Source: DATKKG01 sp035543015 (lineage in GTDB: Archaea > Thermoproteota > Nitrososphaeria > Conexivisphaerales > DTJL01). Taken from it: a stretch of 64,000 nt of DNA. Of this stretch, positions 39,816-47,852 are shown piece after piece. How positions within the stretch are numbered: position 1 is the first letter of the stretch; each line of letters begins with the position of its first letter. The notes below the pieces were generated by a model. The model was not told where the DNA came from and did not search any database. It worked only from the letters and a program-made list of their open reading frames with translations. The DNA lies in contig DATKKG010000003.1 of the NCBI GenBank assembly GCA_035543015.1, forward strand, positions 1-64,000, in the 5' to 3' direction. Position numbers and translations under genes: made by a program.

Positions 39816-41090
39816 ATGGCGAAAAGGATAGCCCTGCTGGCCGTTCTGGTTCTTCTCGTTCTGGGAGCGGGGGCCAGGGCGTATGCCCTGCCGGTGCCAA
39901 CCGTCCTCGTGGCCGACTTCTCGGTCTCGGTGGACGCAGGCGGCGAACAGTTCATCCACAGCGTCGTGGCCCAGGCCCAGAACCAGCACATGAGCGCCAT
40001 CATCATCGAGATGAACACGCCCGGCGGCCTCCTTTCCAGCATGCAGGACATCATCAACGACCTGACGGTGGCCGAAGACGCGGGGATCAAGGTCTACGCC
40101 TACGTCGTCCCCAACGGTTGGGCCGCCTCCGCAGGAAGCTACATCGCCATGGCCTGCGACAAGATCTTCATGGGCGACGGGTCGGCGATAGGTTCCTCCA
40201 CCCCGATAGTCGTCGGCGGCACCGACCTCGAGCAGAACCATACGGAGAGCTTCATGCTCGCCTACATGGTCACCCTGGCGGAGACGCACAACAGGAGCAC
40301 CACCGCCGCCACCGAGATGGTCCTCGACGACAAGGCTTTCACCGCCTCCGAAGCAGTCCAGGGGGGCGTGGCGGACGGACGGGCGAACAGCATATCCGAA
40401 GTCCTCTCCGCGGTGGGCATGGCGGGGGCCCTGACCGGGTCCGCCTCCCCCGACGCGTACGACTCCTTCATCAGCACCCTGAGCGACCCGACTGTCGATG
40501 GCTTCCTGATGCTTCTCGGAGTCATCGCGATACTGCTGGACCTCTTCCACGGCTCCATCGCCCTCACGGTCGTGGGGGCGATTTCGATTGCACTTGGGCT
40601 GTTCGGCTCCCAGCTGATCGGCGCCCCGGCCTTGGCGCTGGTGGTCTTCGCGGTCGCTGGCGCACTGATCATACTCGAGGTCAAGGTCTCTCACGGGTTC
40701 GCCATGCTCTGCGGGATCGTCCTTTCGGTCTTCGGCATTTGGCTCCTGGCGGGGAACGCATCCGGCTACTCCCCGTCCCCCTTCGGCGCTCTCCAGTACG
40801 CCAGCTGGGCCATCGTGGCGGCTCTTGCCTTCATCGGCAGCTTCTACCTGATCAAGCTCAGAGAGGCAACATTCAAGCGCCCGAAGGCGGTCTCCCCCGA
40901 GAACGTCGTCGGCAAGGAGGGCTACATGCTCAACCACCTCACGCCTCCCGACTTCGGGACGGCCAACATAGCCTCCGAGGACTGGACGGTGAAGTGCGAC
41001 GTGCCGCTGAAGTCCGGCGACAGGGTCAGGGCAATCAGCATCGACGGGAGCGTCGTCACGGTGGAGAAGGTGCCCGCCGATGGCAAGTAG
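39816..41090 (+). CDS. NfeD-type membrane serine protease (ClpP class)
   Basis: A 424-residue protein: signal peptide (1-23), extracytoplasmic SDH-type protease domain with nucleophile S105 in GWAASAGSYI and general base K173 in LDDKAFTASEA, four to five membrane helices (about 225-350), and a C-terminal OB-fold (VVGKEGYMLN to the end). These proteases cut stomatins near the C-terminus. The ATG at 39816 is 30 bp after CTTATAGG (39784-39791). The next two genes overlap (11 nt and 4 nt), forming an NfeD-NfeD-stomatin operon. The frame is open upstream only as a shadow of amt. Confidence 0.92.
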   Translation: MAKRIALLAVLVLLVLGAGARAYALPVPTVLVADFSVSVDAGGEQFIHSVVAQAQNQHMSAIIIEMNTPGGLLSSMQDIINDLTVAEDAGIKVYAYVVPNGWAASAGSYIAMACDKIFMGDGSAIGSSTPIVVGGTDLEQNHTESFMLAYMVTLAETHNRSTTAATEMVLDDKAFTASEAVQGGVADGRANSISEVLSAVGMAGALTGSASPDAYDSFISTLSDPTVDGFLMLLGVIAILLDLFHGSIALTVVGAISIALGLFGSQLIGAPALALVVFAVAGALIILEVKVSHGFAMLCGIVLSVFGIWLLAGNASGYSPSPFGALQYASWAIVAALAFIGSFYLIKLREATFKRPKAVSPENVVGKEGYMLNHLTPPDFGTANIASEDWTVKCDVPLKSGDRVRAISIDGSVVTVEKVPADGK

Positions 41091-41499
41091 CCGCAAGGCC
41101 GGTCGCTTCGGCTTCATGGCGCTCTCCTTCATCGCGGCCCTGGCCCTCCTGGGCGTCGCTATCTCGGCGGTCGGCTTCATGAGGATCACGGGCAACGAAG
41201 GCGGAGGCCTTACCCTCCTCGCGGGTGGGCTCCTCCTTCTCCTCGTAGACTTCGCAGTCGTGGTGGGACTGGCGACGACGAGGGTCGCAAGGGTCGAGAA
41301 GACCTACCACCGGGTCCCGGCGATGGTGGGGCACGGCGGGATCGTCAAGGAAAGGATCCCCGCCAACGGAAGGGGGGTCGTGCTGGTCCAGAACGAGCTC
41401 TGGACGGCCTCCAGCGAGAGGGAGCTGCCTCCGGGGACGCGCATCAAAATCGTTAAAACGGACGGGATACTGCTTTACGTCGAAGGAGAGACCCCATGA
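41080..41499 (+). CDS. Short NfeD-like membrane protein (OB-fold)
   Basis: A 139-residue protein: two membrane helices (about 10-32 and 43-66) and an NfeD C-terminal OB domain (AMVGHGGIVKERIPANGRG, LWTASSERELPPG, ILLYVEG). It lacks the protease domain. Short NfeD proteins are thought to assemble with stomatin-type proteins. It overlaps the protease gene by 11 nt and the stomatin gene by 4 nt, so all three are translated together. Confidence 0.88.
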   Translation: MASSRKAGRFGFMALSFIAALALLGVAISAVGFMRITGNEGGGLTLLAGGLLLLLVDFAVVVGLATTRVARVEKTYHRVPAMVGHGGIVKERIPANGRGVVLVQNELWTASSERELPPGTRIKIVKTDGILLYVEGETP

Positions 41500-42440
41500 T
41501 ATCTGCGATAATGCAGCTGACCGACCAGCTGACGTCTCTGGTCGCCGTCCTGATATTCTTCGTCATAATCGCCATCTTCCTCTCCATGTCCATCAAGGTC
41601 GTCAGGGAGTACGAAAGGATCGTGGTCTTCAGGTTCGGGAGGGTCCTGGCCGAGAAGGGCCCCGGACTTGTCCTGATCATCCCCTTCATCGACCAGCCGA
41701 AGAAGGTGGACCTCAGGGAGAGGTACATCCAGATCCCTCATCAGACATGCATCACCAAGGACAACGCCCCCGTCGACGTGGACTTCATCGTATACTACAA
41801 GGTCTTCAACGCCGCCGACTCGGTGATCCAGGTCCAGAACTTCGAAGGGGCCGCCATGGGCATCGCCACGACGACCCTCAGGGCCGTCATAGGAGACATA
41901 GCCCTGGACGAGGTCCTCGCCAAGAGGGAGAACATCAACGCGATCCTCAGGACCAAGCTGGACGAAGTCACTTCGCGCTGGGGGGTCAAGGTCGCGAACG
42001 TCGAAATCAGGGAGATATTGCCGCCGAAGAACGTGTCCGACGCCATGATCCTGCAGATGGCCGCCGAGAGGAACAGGAGGGCAGTGGTCACTGAAGCCGA
42101 GGGCAAGAAGACGGCCACGGTAACGGTGGCCGAAGGCGACAAGCAGTCCAACATCCTCCGGGCGGAAGGCGACCGCCAGGCCGCCATGCTTCGCGCTGAA
42201 GGCTACGCGCAGGCGCTGGACACCATATTCGGCGCCGCTAAAACCATCGACTCGAAGACCATGGTGCTGCAGTACCTGGACGCCCTGAAGACGATCGGCT
42301 CGAGCCCCGCTACCAAGTTCATCTTCCCGATGGAGTTCACGGAGCTCATGGCGCCCATCAGAAGGTTCCTGGACCAGAGCTCGACGGACTCCAAGCCTGC
42401 CGCCGACAAGCAGCAGAAGGAAGTCAAGCAGCCTCAGTAG
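41496..42440 (+). CDS. Stomatin/prohibitin-family (SPFH) protein
   Basis: A 314-residue band-7 protein: one N-terminal membrane helix (about 14-33), the SPFH domain (EYERIVVFRFGRVLAEKGPG to about 200), a coiled-coil flotillin-like stretch rich in Glu and Ala (AERNRRAVVTEAEG), and a Ser/Lys/Gln-rich tail. It forms oligomeric rings or scaffolds on the membrane. VDLRERYIQIPHQ and ITKDNAPVDVDFIVYYKV are the classical stomatin blocks. Third gene of the NfeD operon; the site cut by NfeD proteases in this family is near the hydrophobic C-terminal segment, here around ATKFIFPMEF. Confidence 0.95.
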   Translation: MISAIMQLTDQLTSLVAVLIFFVIIAIFLSMSIKVVREYERIVVFRFGRVLAEKGPGLVLIIPFIDQPKKVDLRERYIQIPHQTCITKDNAPVDVDFIVYYKVFNAADSVIQVQNFEGAAMGIATTTLRAVIGDIALDEVLAKRENINAILRTKLDEVTSRWGVKVANVEIREILPPKNVSDAMILQMAAERNRRAVVTEAEGKKTATVTVAEGDKQSNILRAEGDRQAAMLRAEGYAQALDTIFGAAKTIDSKTMVLQYLDALKTIGSSPATKFIFPMEFTELMAPIRRFLDQSSTDSKPAADKQQKEVKQPQ

Positions 42441-42455
42441 CGCCCCCAGCCCTCC

Positions 42456-42478
42456 TTTTTTCGCGCTCCTCCAGCGCG
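42456..42478 (+). terminator. T-run and hairpin after the stomatin gene
   Basis: A run of six T (42456-42461) follows the stop codon by 15 bp, directly followed by a 6-bp hairpin (CGCGCT-CCTCC-AGCGCG, 42462-42478). T-runs alone end transcription in archaea; the hairpin comes after it, so its part is uncertain. Confidence 0.5.
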
Positions 42479-42530
42479 AGCCGGGGCCATCCTGCGGGGT
42501 TCCCAAACGCTATTTAGTGGGGCCTCCCTA

Positions 42531-44138
42531 GTGGACCTGTTGCCTCAGCTCGACCTAGGCAGGCATGGCGAGAGGCCATTCTCCGTCGACGCCGACCACG
42601 TCGTCACGGGGCGGACCTGTGTCATGGGGGCCAGCGGCAGCGGCAAGAGCTACCTTGTCGCGGTGATCTGCGAGGAGCTCTGCAAGGCCGGCGTCCCCTT
42701 CCTGATCGTCGACACCGAGGGAGAGTACCATACTCTGAAGGAGAAGTACGACCTCCTCTGGGTGGGCGACGAGCCGGGTTGCGACGTCAGGTGGAGCGAA
42801 CTGCGGCTGGGCGAGCTGGCTGCCGCCTCCCTTCAGAGCCAGCCCATCATCCTCGACCTGTCGGGCGTGGATGACCAGAGGTCGCTGCTGGGGACCTACC
42901 TCACCGCACTGTACGCCGAGGTCTCCAGGAGGAGGCTCCCATATCTCGTGGTGCTCGAGGAGGCGGACCGGTTCATCCCTCAGGCGGGAGAGAGGCTCCC
43001 CATCCTGGACGAGATCGCCCGCCGGGGCAGGAAGCGCGGCCTGGGGCTAATCGTCTGCACGCAGCGCCCCTCGGTCGTCGACAAGAACGTCCTCAGCCAG
43101 TGCAGCAGCCAGCTCATCGGCAGGCTGGTCATAAAGAACGACCTCCAGGCCGTGTCGCACTTCTTCCCCGGCCAGCAGCTTCCGAAGCAGCTGACGACGC
43201 TTCCTCCGGGCTCATTCTACGCGATGGGCGACCTGTCCCAGCAGCCCGTCCAGATCGCAGTCAGGGCGAGGGAGACGAGCCACGGCGGCTCCACCCCCCT
43301 GCTCTCTTCCAGGCCGCCTTCTCACATGATCCGCTACCTGGGCCCTCGTTCGGAGGAGCCCATCGGGCCGAAGCCTCCCGCCGAGGCCCCCCCTTCCGTC
43401 CAGGAGGGGTCCAAGCCCAGGCTAGGCCTCCCTTCGCGGATCGATGCAAAGGACGTGCCCTTGCTCGTCAAGCGGGCCAGGACGTACTTCCTGTTCGGCG
43501 GCAGGGAGATGGTGACCGCCGTCCAGGAGGTCCTCGTCCCTGTGGCCGAGCTCACGGTCAGGCTCAGGGTTGGGATGATCAAGAAGCACTTCGAAACCAG
43601 GTACCTCCTTCTGGACGCCCGCAACGGGCGCTCAGTCGACCTCTCCCAGGGCATCTCCTTCGGGCCCGGCGTCTCGCAGTTGGTGGGCCTCGACCAGAGG
43701 GACGTCGAGGTCCTGCTGGCCCTAGAGCCCAAGAACGAGGCCACGGCCTTCGACCTGATGGGAAGGGTAAGGCTCTCCGAAGATATCGTGCGTCAATCGC
43801 TTCGAAGGCTAGAGGAGAGACGGCTGGCGCTTTCGTACAGGAGGGGGAGGGTCAAGGTCTACCGCAGAAGCGTCGACGTACCCAAGGTCGGCCTCTTCGA
43901 GGCCCAACAGGCCACCGAACCGATGGAAGAGGGCGGTTCGGTCGCACCCGTCGCCCTGGCGGAAGATGACATGCGCCAGCTCGTCAGAGGGCTGTTCGAG
44001 GGAGGGGAGCTCGACGGGGTCTCTTACTTCTACTACCCGCTCCACCGGGTCCGTCTGGAGCTCGACTCAAGGGCGAGGACGGTCTGGATTGACGCAAGGA
44101 CGGGTCGGCAAGTGGAATCCGCCGAATGGAGTTCCTGA
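42531..44138 (+). CDS. HerA/FtsK-like ATPase with C-terminal regulatory domains
   Basis: A 535-residue protein. Residues 1-250 are a HerA-type ATPase core: Walker A GASGSGKS (33-40), VDTEGEYHTL, Walker B LVVLEEAD (139-146), and the arginine/Gln region RGRKRGLGLIVCTQRPS. The second half has a wHTH-like part (FDLMGRVRLSEDIVRQSLRRLEERRL) and repeated beta-rich units with VWIDARTG. Relatives pump or clamp DNA in repair or serve in defence and conjugation. No NurA nuclease gene is beside it. GTG start at 42531; CTATTTAG is just upstream. Confidence 0.85.
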   Translation: MDLLPQLDLGRHGERPFSVDADHVVTGRTCVMGASGSGKSYLVAVICEELCKAGVPFLIVDTEGEYHTLKEKYDLLWVGDEPGCDVRWSELRLGELAAASLQSQPIILDLSGVDDQRSLLGTYLTALYAEVSRRRLPYLVVLEEADRFIPQAGERLPILDEIARRGRKRGLGLIVCTQRPSVVDKNVLSQCSSQLIGRLVIKNDLQAVSHFFPGQQLPKQLTTLPPGSFYAMGDLSQQPVQIAVRARETSHGGSTPLLSSRPPSHMIRYLGPRSEEPIGPKPPAEAPPSVQEGSKPRLGLPSRIDAKDVPLLVKRARTYFLFGGREMVTAVQEVLVPVAELTVRLRVGMIKKHFETRYLLLDARNGRSVDLSQGISFGPGVSQLVGLDQRDVEVLLALEPKNEATAFDLMGRVRLSEDIVRQSLRRLEERRLALSYRRGRVKVYRRSVDVPKVGLFEAQQATEPMEEGGSVAPVALAEDDMRQLVRGLFEGGELDGVSYFYYPLHRVRLELDSRARTVWIDARTGRQVESAEWSS

Positions 44139-44195
44139 CGAAGGGTTCTGTCCCGTCGATACTCGGTCTCAACGATAAAGACCACGCCCGAAAGG

Positions 44196-44333
44196 ATGAA
44201 GATCGGCCTGGAGCTGCACACGGACTACCCTCAGCCGGACTTCTCTATCCGGTTGGCCAGGAGCGCAGAGGAGGCCGATTCCAGCTTGACCGACGAAACG
44301 CTCGCCCGGGTCGCCCTCAGGGGGGAGCCTTGA
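44196..44333 (+). CDS. Small hypothetical protein (45 aa)
   Basis: ATG at 44196 opens a 45-codon frame beginning MKIGLELHTDYPQPDFSIRL and ending in an acidic helix. The codon use and amphipathic pattern look coding. GATAAAGAC (44173-44181) upstream could be the TATA box and AAAGG a weak ribosome site. It is too short for family assignment. Confidence 0.5.
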   Translation: MKIGLELHTDYPQPDFSIRLARSAEEADSSLTDETLARVALRGEP

Positions 44334-44521
44334 GGAGCGCGCGGAGTCGGTTCTCGCCCACGGCAAGGCGGGCGTCGGGATGCCGGTCCTTACGGTGACT
44401 TGGCCGGGACGCTCGGCGCTGGAACTGGGGGGAAGCGCCTTGCTGAAGGCCAGCCTCGGACGCCGTTCTCCACGTGAGGAGGCGAGCGCTCCTCTCATGT
44501 CTGACCAGGCTTTCTCGTGTT

Positions 44522-44815
44522 TCAGCGGCCGCCGGCCACCGGCGGCATCAGGACGATTTCGTCGCCGTCCTTCACTCTGACCTTCTTGGCGTCTGCCCGG
44601 GGAACAAGGGAGCCGTTGTGGAGGAGCCTGAACTCCTCCCTGAGCTCCCTCTTCGTATCGAAGACGAGGGGGATCAGCTCTCTTCCGTGATGCGCGACTA
44701 GCCAGGCGAGAACATCCGCCACCTTCTCGCCCTCGACCGAGGCGGTCTCCTCGGGCATCTCCAGGGCTTCCCTCACTGAGGCGAAGTATCTGAGCGTGAC
44801 CCTGGGCAAGATCAT
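44522..44815 (-). CDS. MoaD/ThiS-like ubiquitin-fold protein
   Basis: A 97-residue beta-grasp protein: VTLRYFASVREAL at the start, then VADVLAWLVAHHG, LLHNGSLVPRA and VKDGDEIVLMPPVAGGR at the end. MoaD-type proteins receive sulfur on a C-terminal Gly-Gly for molybdopterin or tRNA thiolation, or are conjugated like archaeal SAMPs. Here the Gly-Gly is followed by one Arg, so trimming or an altered function must be considered. The ATG at 44815 overlaps the gcvPB stop (ATGA), so it is made with glycine decarboxylase. Confidence 0.82.
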   Translation of the reverse strand: MILPRVTLRYFASVREALEMPEETASVEGEKVADVLAWLVAHHGRELIPLVFDTKRELREEFRLLHNGSLVPRADAKKVRVKDGDEIVLMPPVAGGR

Positions 44816-46296
44816 GCACCTCCGCTGTTCCACTTCAGCTTCAGGCTCATGGGGTGCGAGGCCTTGAAGTCGTCCAGCTGCCCCGAAGCCGTGTTGAGCG
44901 GCCTCTTCAAGATGTCCTCGGGGTCGGCCAGGGCCCTCCTGCCGATCGAGTTGAGGGTCTCCGCGTACAGGTCTATCTCCTCGACTGGCTCGGTCTCAGT
45001 CGGCTCGACCATGAGCGCCTCGTCGACGATGAGCGGGAAGTAGACCGTGGGCGCATGCTGCCCTTCGTCTATTATGGCCTTGGCCACGTTGAGGGCCTTG
45101 ACTCCCGTCTTCGCCAGGGGCTTGGACGAAACCACGAACTCGTGCTTGCGGGGCACTCCTTCGGCGTAGGGTAGGGAGTAGTACGCGGGATCCAGCTTCT
45201 TCATCAGGTAGTTGGAGGCCAGCACGGCCAGGCCGGAGACCTCCTTCAGGCCGTCGGAGCCAAGGGTGAGCAGGTAGGCGTAGGCCCTGACCAGGACGCC
45301 CACGTTCCCCCAGAAGCTCTTCACGCCTCCCACCGAATGAGGCAGCTCGTGCAGCCACTGGTAGCTGCTCCCGTCGTAGGACAGCAGCGGGGTGGGGAGG
45401 TAGTCGTGAAGGAACCCCTTGACGCAGAGGGGGCCTGCTCCCGGCCCTCCTCCTCCGTGTGGAGTGGAGAAGGTCTTGTGGATGTTGAGGTGGACGACGT
45501 CGAAGCCCAGGTCCCCCGGCCTCACCCTGCCGATTATCGCGTTCAGGTTCGCCCCGTCGTAGTACATCAGCCCGCCGGCGCCGTGGACGAGCTTGGAGAT
45601 CTCCATGACGTCCTTCTCGAAGAGGCCCAGGGTGTTGGGAACCGTCATCATGATGCCGGCCGTCCTCTCCCCGAGCAGCTTCTTCAGCTCCGCCACGTCG
45701 ACCAAACCTCTCGAGTCGGACGACACCTTGACCACCTTGAAGCCAGCCATCTGGGCGCTGGCAGGGTTCGTTCCATGAGCGGAGTCCGGGACGATCATCT
45801 CGTTCCTCTTCCTGTCGCCCCTCACCTCATGGTACCTCCTGATCATGAGGGCTCCAAGCAGCTCCCCGTGGGCCCCCGCCGCAGGAAGCGTCGTCGCGTA
45901 GTCCATCCCCGTTATCCTGGCGAGCATGGTCGATAGTTCGTAGAGGATCCCCATCAGGCCCTGCACGGTGTTCGTAGGCTGATACGGGTGGGCGTCGGTA
46001 ACCTTCGGGTTCGAAGCCACCTTGTCGTTCAGCTTGGGGTTGTACTTCATGGTGCAGCTCCCCAGCGGATAGAACCCCGTGTCCACGCAGAAGTTCATCT
46101 GCGACAGCCGCACGAAGTGGCGGACCACCTGCAGCTCGCTGAGCCCAGGCAGCTTCACTTCATCCCGCAGCAGCTCCTTCGGAAGGTCCACCTGAGCCCC
46201 TGGTTCGATCGGAGACGGGGGGACGAAGCCCACCCTTCCCTTCCTCCCCAACTCCACCAGGAGCTTCTCGTTCCAGCGCGCCTGCCTGTAGGCCAA
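44812..46296 (-). CDS. gcvPB: Glycine dehydrogenase (decarboxylating) subunit 2
   Basis: The 494-residue PLP-binding half of the two-subunit P-protein of the glycine cleavage system. The PLP lysine is K274 in LNIHKTFSTPHGGGGPG. VPDSAHGTNPASA and YYDGANLNAI hold the cofactor. With GcvPA it decarboxylates glycine and passes the aminomethyl group to lipoyl GcvH; gcvH and gcvT are not in the window. Starts 4 nt after the gcvPA stop. Confidence 0.96.
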   Translation of the reverse strand: MAYRQARWNEKLLVELGRKGRVGFVPPSPIEPGAQVDLPKELLRDEVKLPGLSELQVVRHFVRLSQMNFCVDTGFYPLGSCTMKYNPKLNDKVASNPKVTDAHPYQPTNTVQGLMGILYELSTMLARITGMDYATTLPAAGAHGELLGALMIRRYHEVRGDRKRNEMIVPDSAHGTNPASAQMAGFKVVKVSSDSRGLVDVAELKKLLGERTAGIMMTVPNTLGLFEKDVMEISKLVHGAGGLMYYDGANLNAIIGRVRPGDLGFDVVHLNIHKTFSTPHGGGGPGAGPLCVKGFLHDYLPTPLLSYDGSSYQWLHELPHSVGGVKSFWGNVGVLVRAYAYLLTLGSDGLKEVSGLAVLASNYLMKKLDPAYYSLPYAEGVPRKHEFVVSSKPLAKTGVKALNVAKAIIDEGQHAPTVYFPLIVDEALMVEPTETEPVEEIDLYAETLNSIGRRALADPEDILKRPLNTASGQLDDFKASHPMSLKLKWNSGGA

Positions 46297-46300
46297 CTTC

Positions 46301-47686
46301 CTAGATCATCCCCCTCAACCCTTCCACAAGCCGGTCAACGTCTTCCTTCATGTGGACCTCCGTGACGGAGATCAGCCCGGGCCTGGTGAGCTCCGGGTAG
46401 AACCACCTGAGAGGAAGCGACCCCAGGATCCCGACTTCGCTCAGCTTCTGGAAGAGCTGGCTCGACGTGACTCCCGGCGAGGCATGCTGAATGGCGAACT
46501 CGTTGTAGAACTTCGAATCGAAGACGGGGACGGAGAACTCCTTCACTTCGGCAACCCTCCTTGCGGCGTAGTGGGCGTTGGAGTAGATGGTCCTGCTCAG
46601 TGCCTTCAGCCCGTCGCCTCCCAGAAGCGACAGGTACGCCGATGCCGCCACAGCCATCAGCGCCTGATTGGTGCAGATGTTGGAAGTGGCCCTTTCACGC
46701 CTTATGTGCTGCTCCCTCGACTGGAGCACAAGGACATAGCCCCTCCTCTCAGAGCCCTTCTCGGTGGTCTCTCCCACGATCCTGCCGGGCATCTGCCTTA
46801 TGAATCCCAGGTCGCCCTTGGCGGCGAAGATGCCGAGAAGGGGCCCGCCGAAGCTCATGGGGATGCCGAGAGGCTGACCTTCCCCGACGGCGATGTCCAC
46901 ACCGTAGTCCCCGGGAGCCTTGAGCAGCCCGAGGCTGGTGGGCTCGACCCCGACGACGAACAGCGCCTTCTTCCGATGCGCCATCTCGGCCATCTCCTCG
47001 ATCCCCTCCTCGATGCACCCGAGGAAGTCCGGCTGCTCGACGTACAGCGCCGCCGTGTCGTCCGCGAGCAGGGAGCCGAGCGAGCTCAGGTCGGTGGTGC
47101 CCGTCCGCAGGTCGAACGGAGCCTCCCTGACCTGCCCTCCGGCCGCCTCCACATACGTCCTTATGGCGTTGCGCCTGTCGTGGCCGGCGGCCCGGCTCAC
47201 CACAACGGCCTTCTTCCCTGTAACTCTGATGGCCATGAGGGCGGCTTCGGCCGCAGCCGTCGCCCAGTCGTACATTGAGGCGTTGGCGGCGTCCATCTTG
47301 GTGAGGTCGCAGATGAGGCTCTGGTATTCGAACAGCGCCTGAAGCATCCCCTGGCTGGTCTCGGGCTGGTAGGGAGTGTAAGAGGTGTAGAATTCAGACC
47401 TCGACGTGATCAGCTGCACCGCGGGGGGCACATAGTGGGGCCAGGTCCCTCCCCCCAGGAAGCAGCGAGACAGCGGGAAGGCGCCGTCCTTGGCCAGCTT
47501 CTCTTCGACGAGCCTTTCAATCTCCATCTCCGTGTACGGCCCCGGCAGCTCAATTGGCGCCTTGACGAGAGCTTCAGCCGGGACGTCTCGGAAGAGCTCA
47601 TCGATCGTGCCGACGCCCACGGCCTTCAACATCCTCTCCCTGTCCGGCTCGTCAGAGTTAGGAAGAAGATGAGAATATGGCTTCAT
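46301..47686 (-). CDS. gcvPA: Glycine dehydrogenase (decarboxylating) subunit 1
   Basis: A 461-residue partner subunit with family blocks CFLGGGTWPHYVPPAVQ, FYTSYTPYQPETSQG, ANASMYDWATAAAEAA and IAVGEGQPLGIPMSFGGP. The ATG at 47686 is about 27 bp after AGTTTAAAA (47711-47720), so the mRNA is leaderless. The frame is open to 47974, but that part covers the divergent promoter region. First gene of gcvPA-gcvPB-moaD-like. Confidence 0.95.
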   Translation of the reverse strand: MKPYSHLLPNSDEPDRERMLKAVGVGTIDELFRDVPAEALVKAPIELPGPYTEMEIERLVEEKLAKDGAFPLSRCFLGGGTWPHYVPPAVQLITSRSEFYTSYTPYQPETSQGMLQALFEYQSLICDLTKMDAANASMYDWATAAAEAALMAIRVTGKKAVVVSRAAGHDRRNAIRTYVEAAGGQVREAPFDLRTGTTDLSSLGSLLADDTAALYVEQPDFLGCIEEGIEEMAEMAHRKKALFVVGVEPTSLGLLKAPGDYGVDIAVGEGQPLGIPMSFGGPLLGIFAAKGDLGFIRQMPGRIVGETTEKGSERRGYVLVLQSREQHIRRERATSNICTNQALMAVAASAYLSLLGGDGLKALSRTIYSNAHYAARRVAEVKEFSVPVFDSKFYNEFAIQHASPGVTSSQLFQKLSEVGILGSLPLRWFYPELTRPGLISVTEVHMKEDVDRLVEGLRGMI

Positions 47687-47852
47687 TTCGTCGCTAGCTG
47701 CATTTCGGTTTTTTTTAAACTTGCTGTCGCTTAGCCGCGCCGGATCATTCGGGAACCGGAGGACGGCTCGCGTCTGGCCCAGTGCAGAACATGCCGACTC
47801 CTCTCCAAAAGGATAAATAACGACCATAGATGACGATGGTCGAGAGTTAGCT

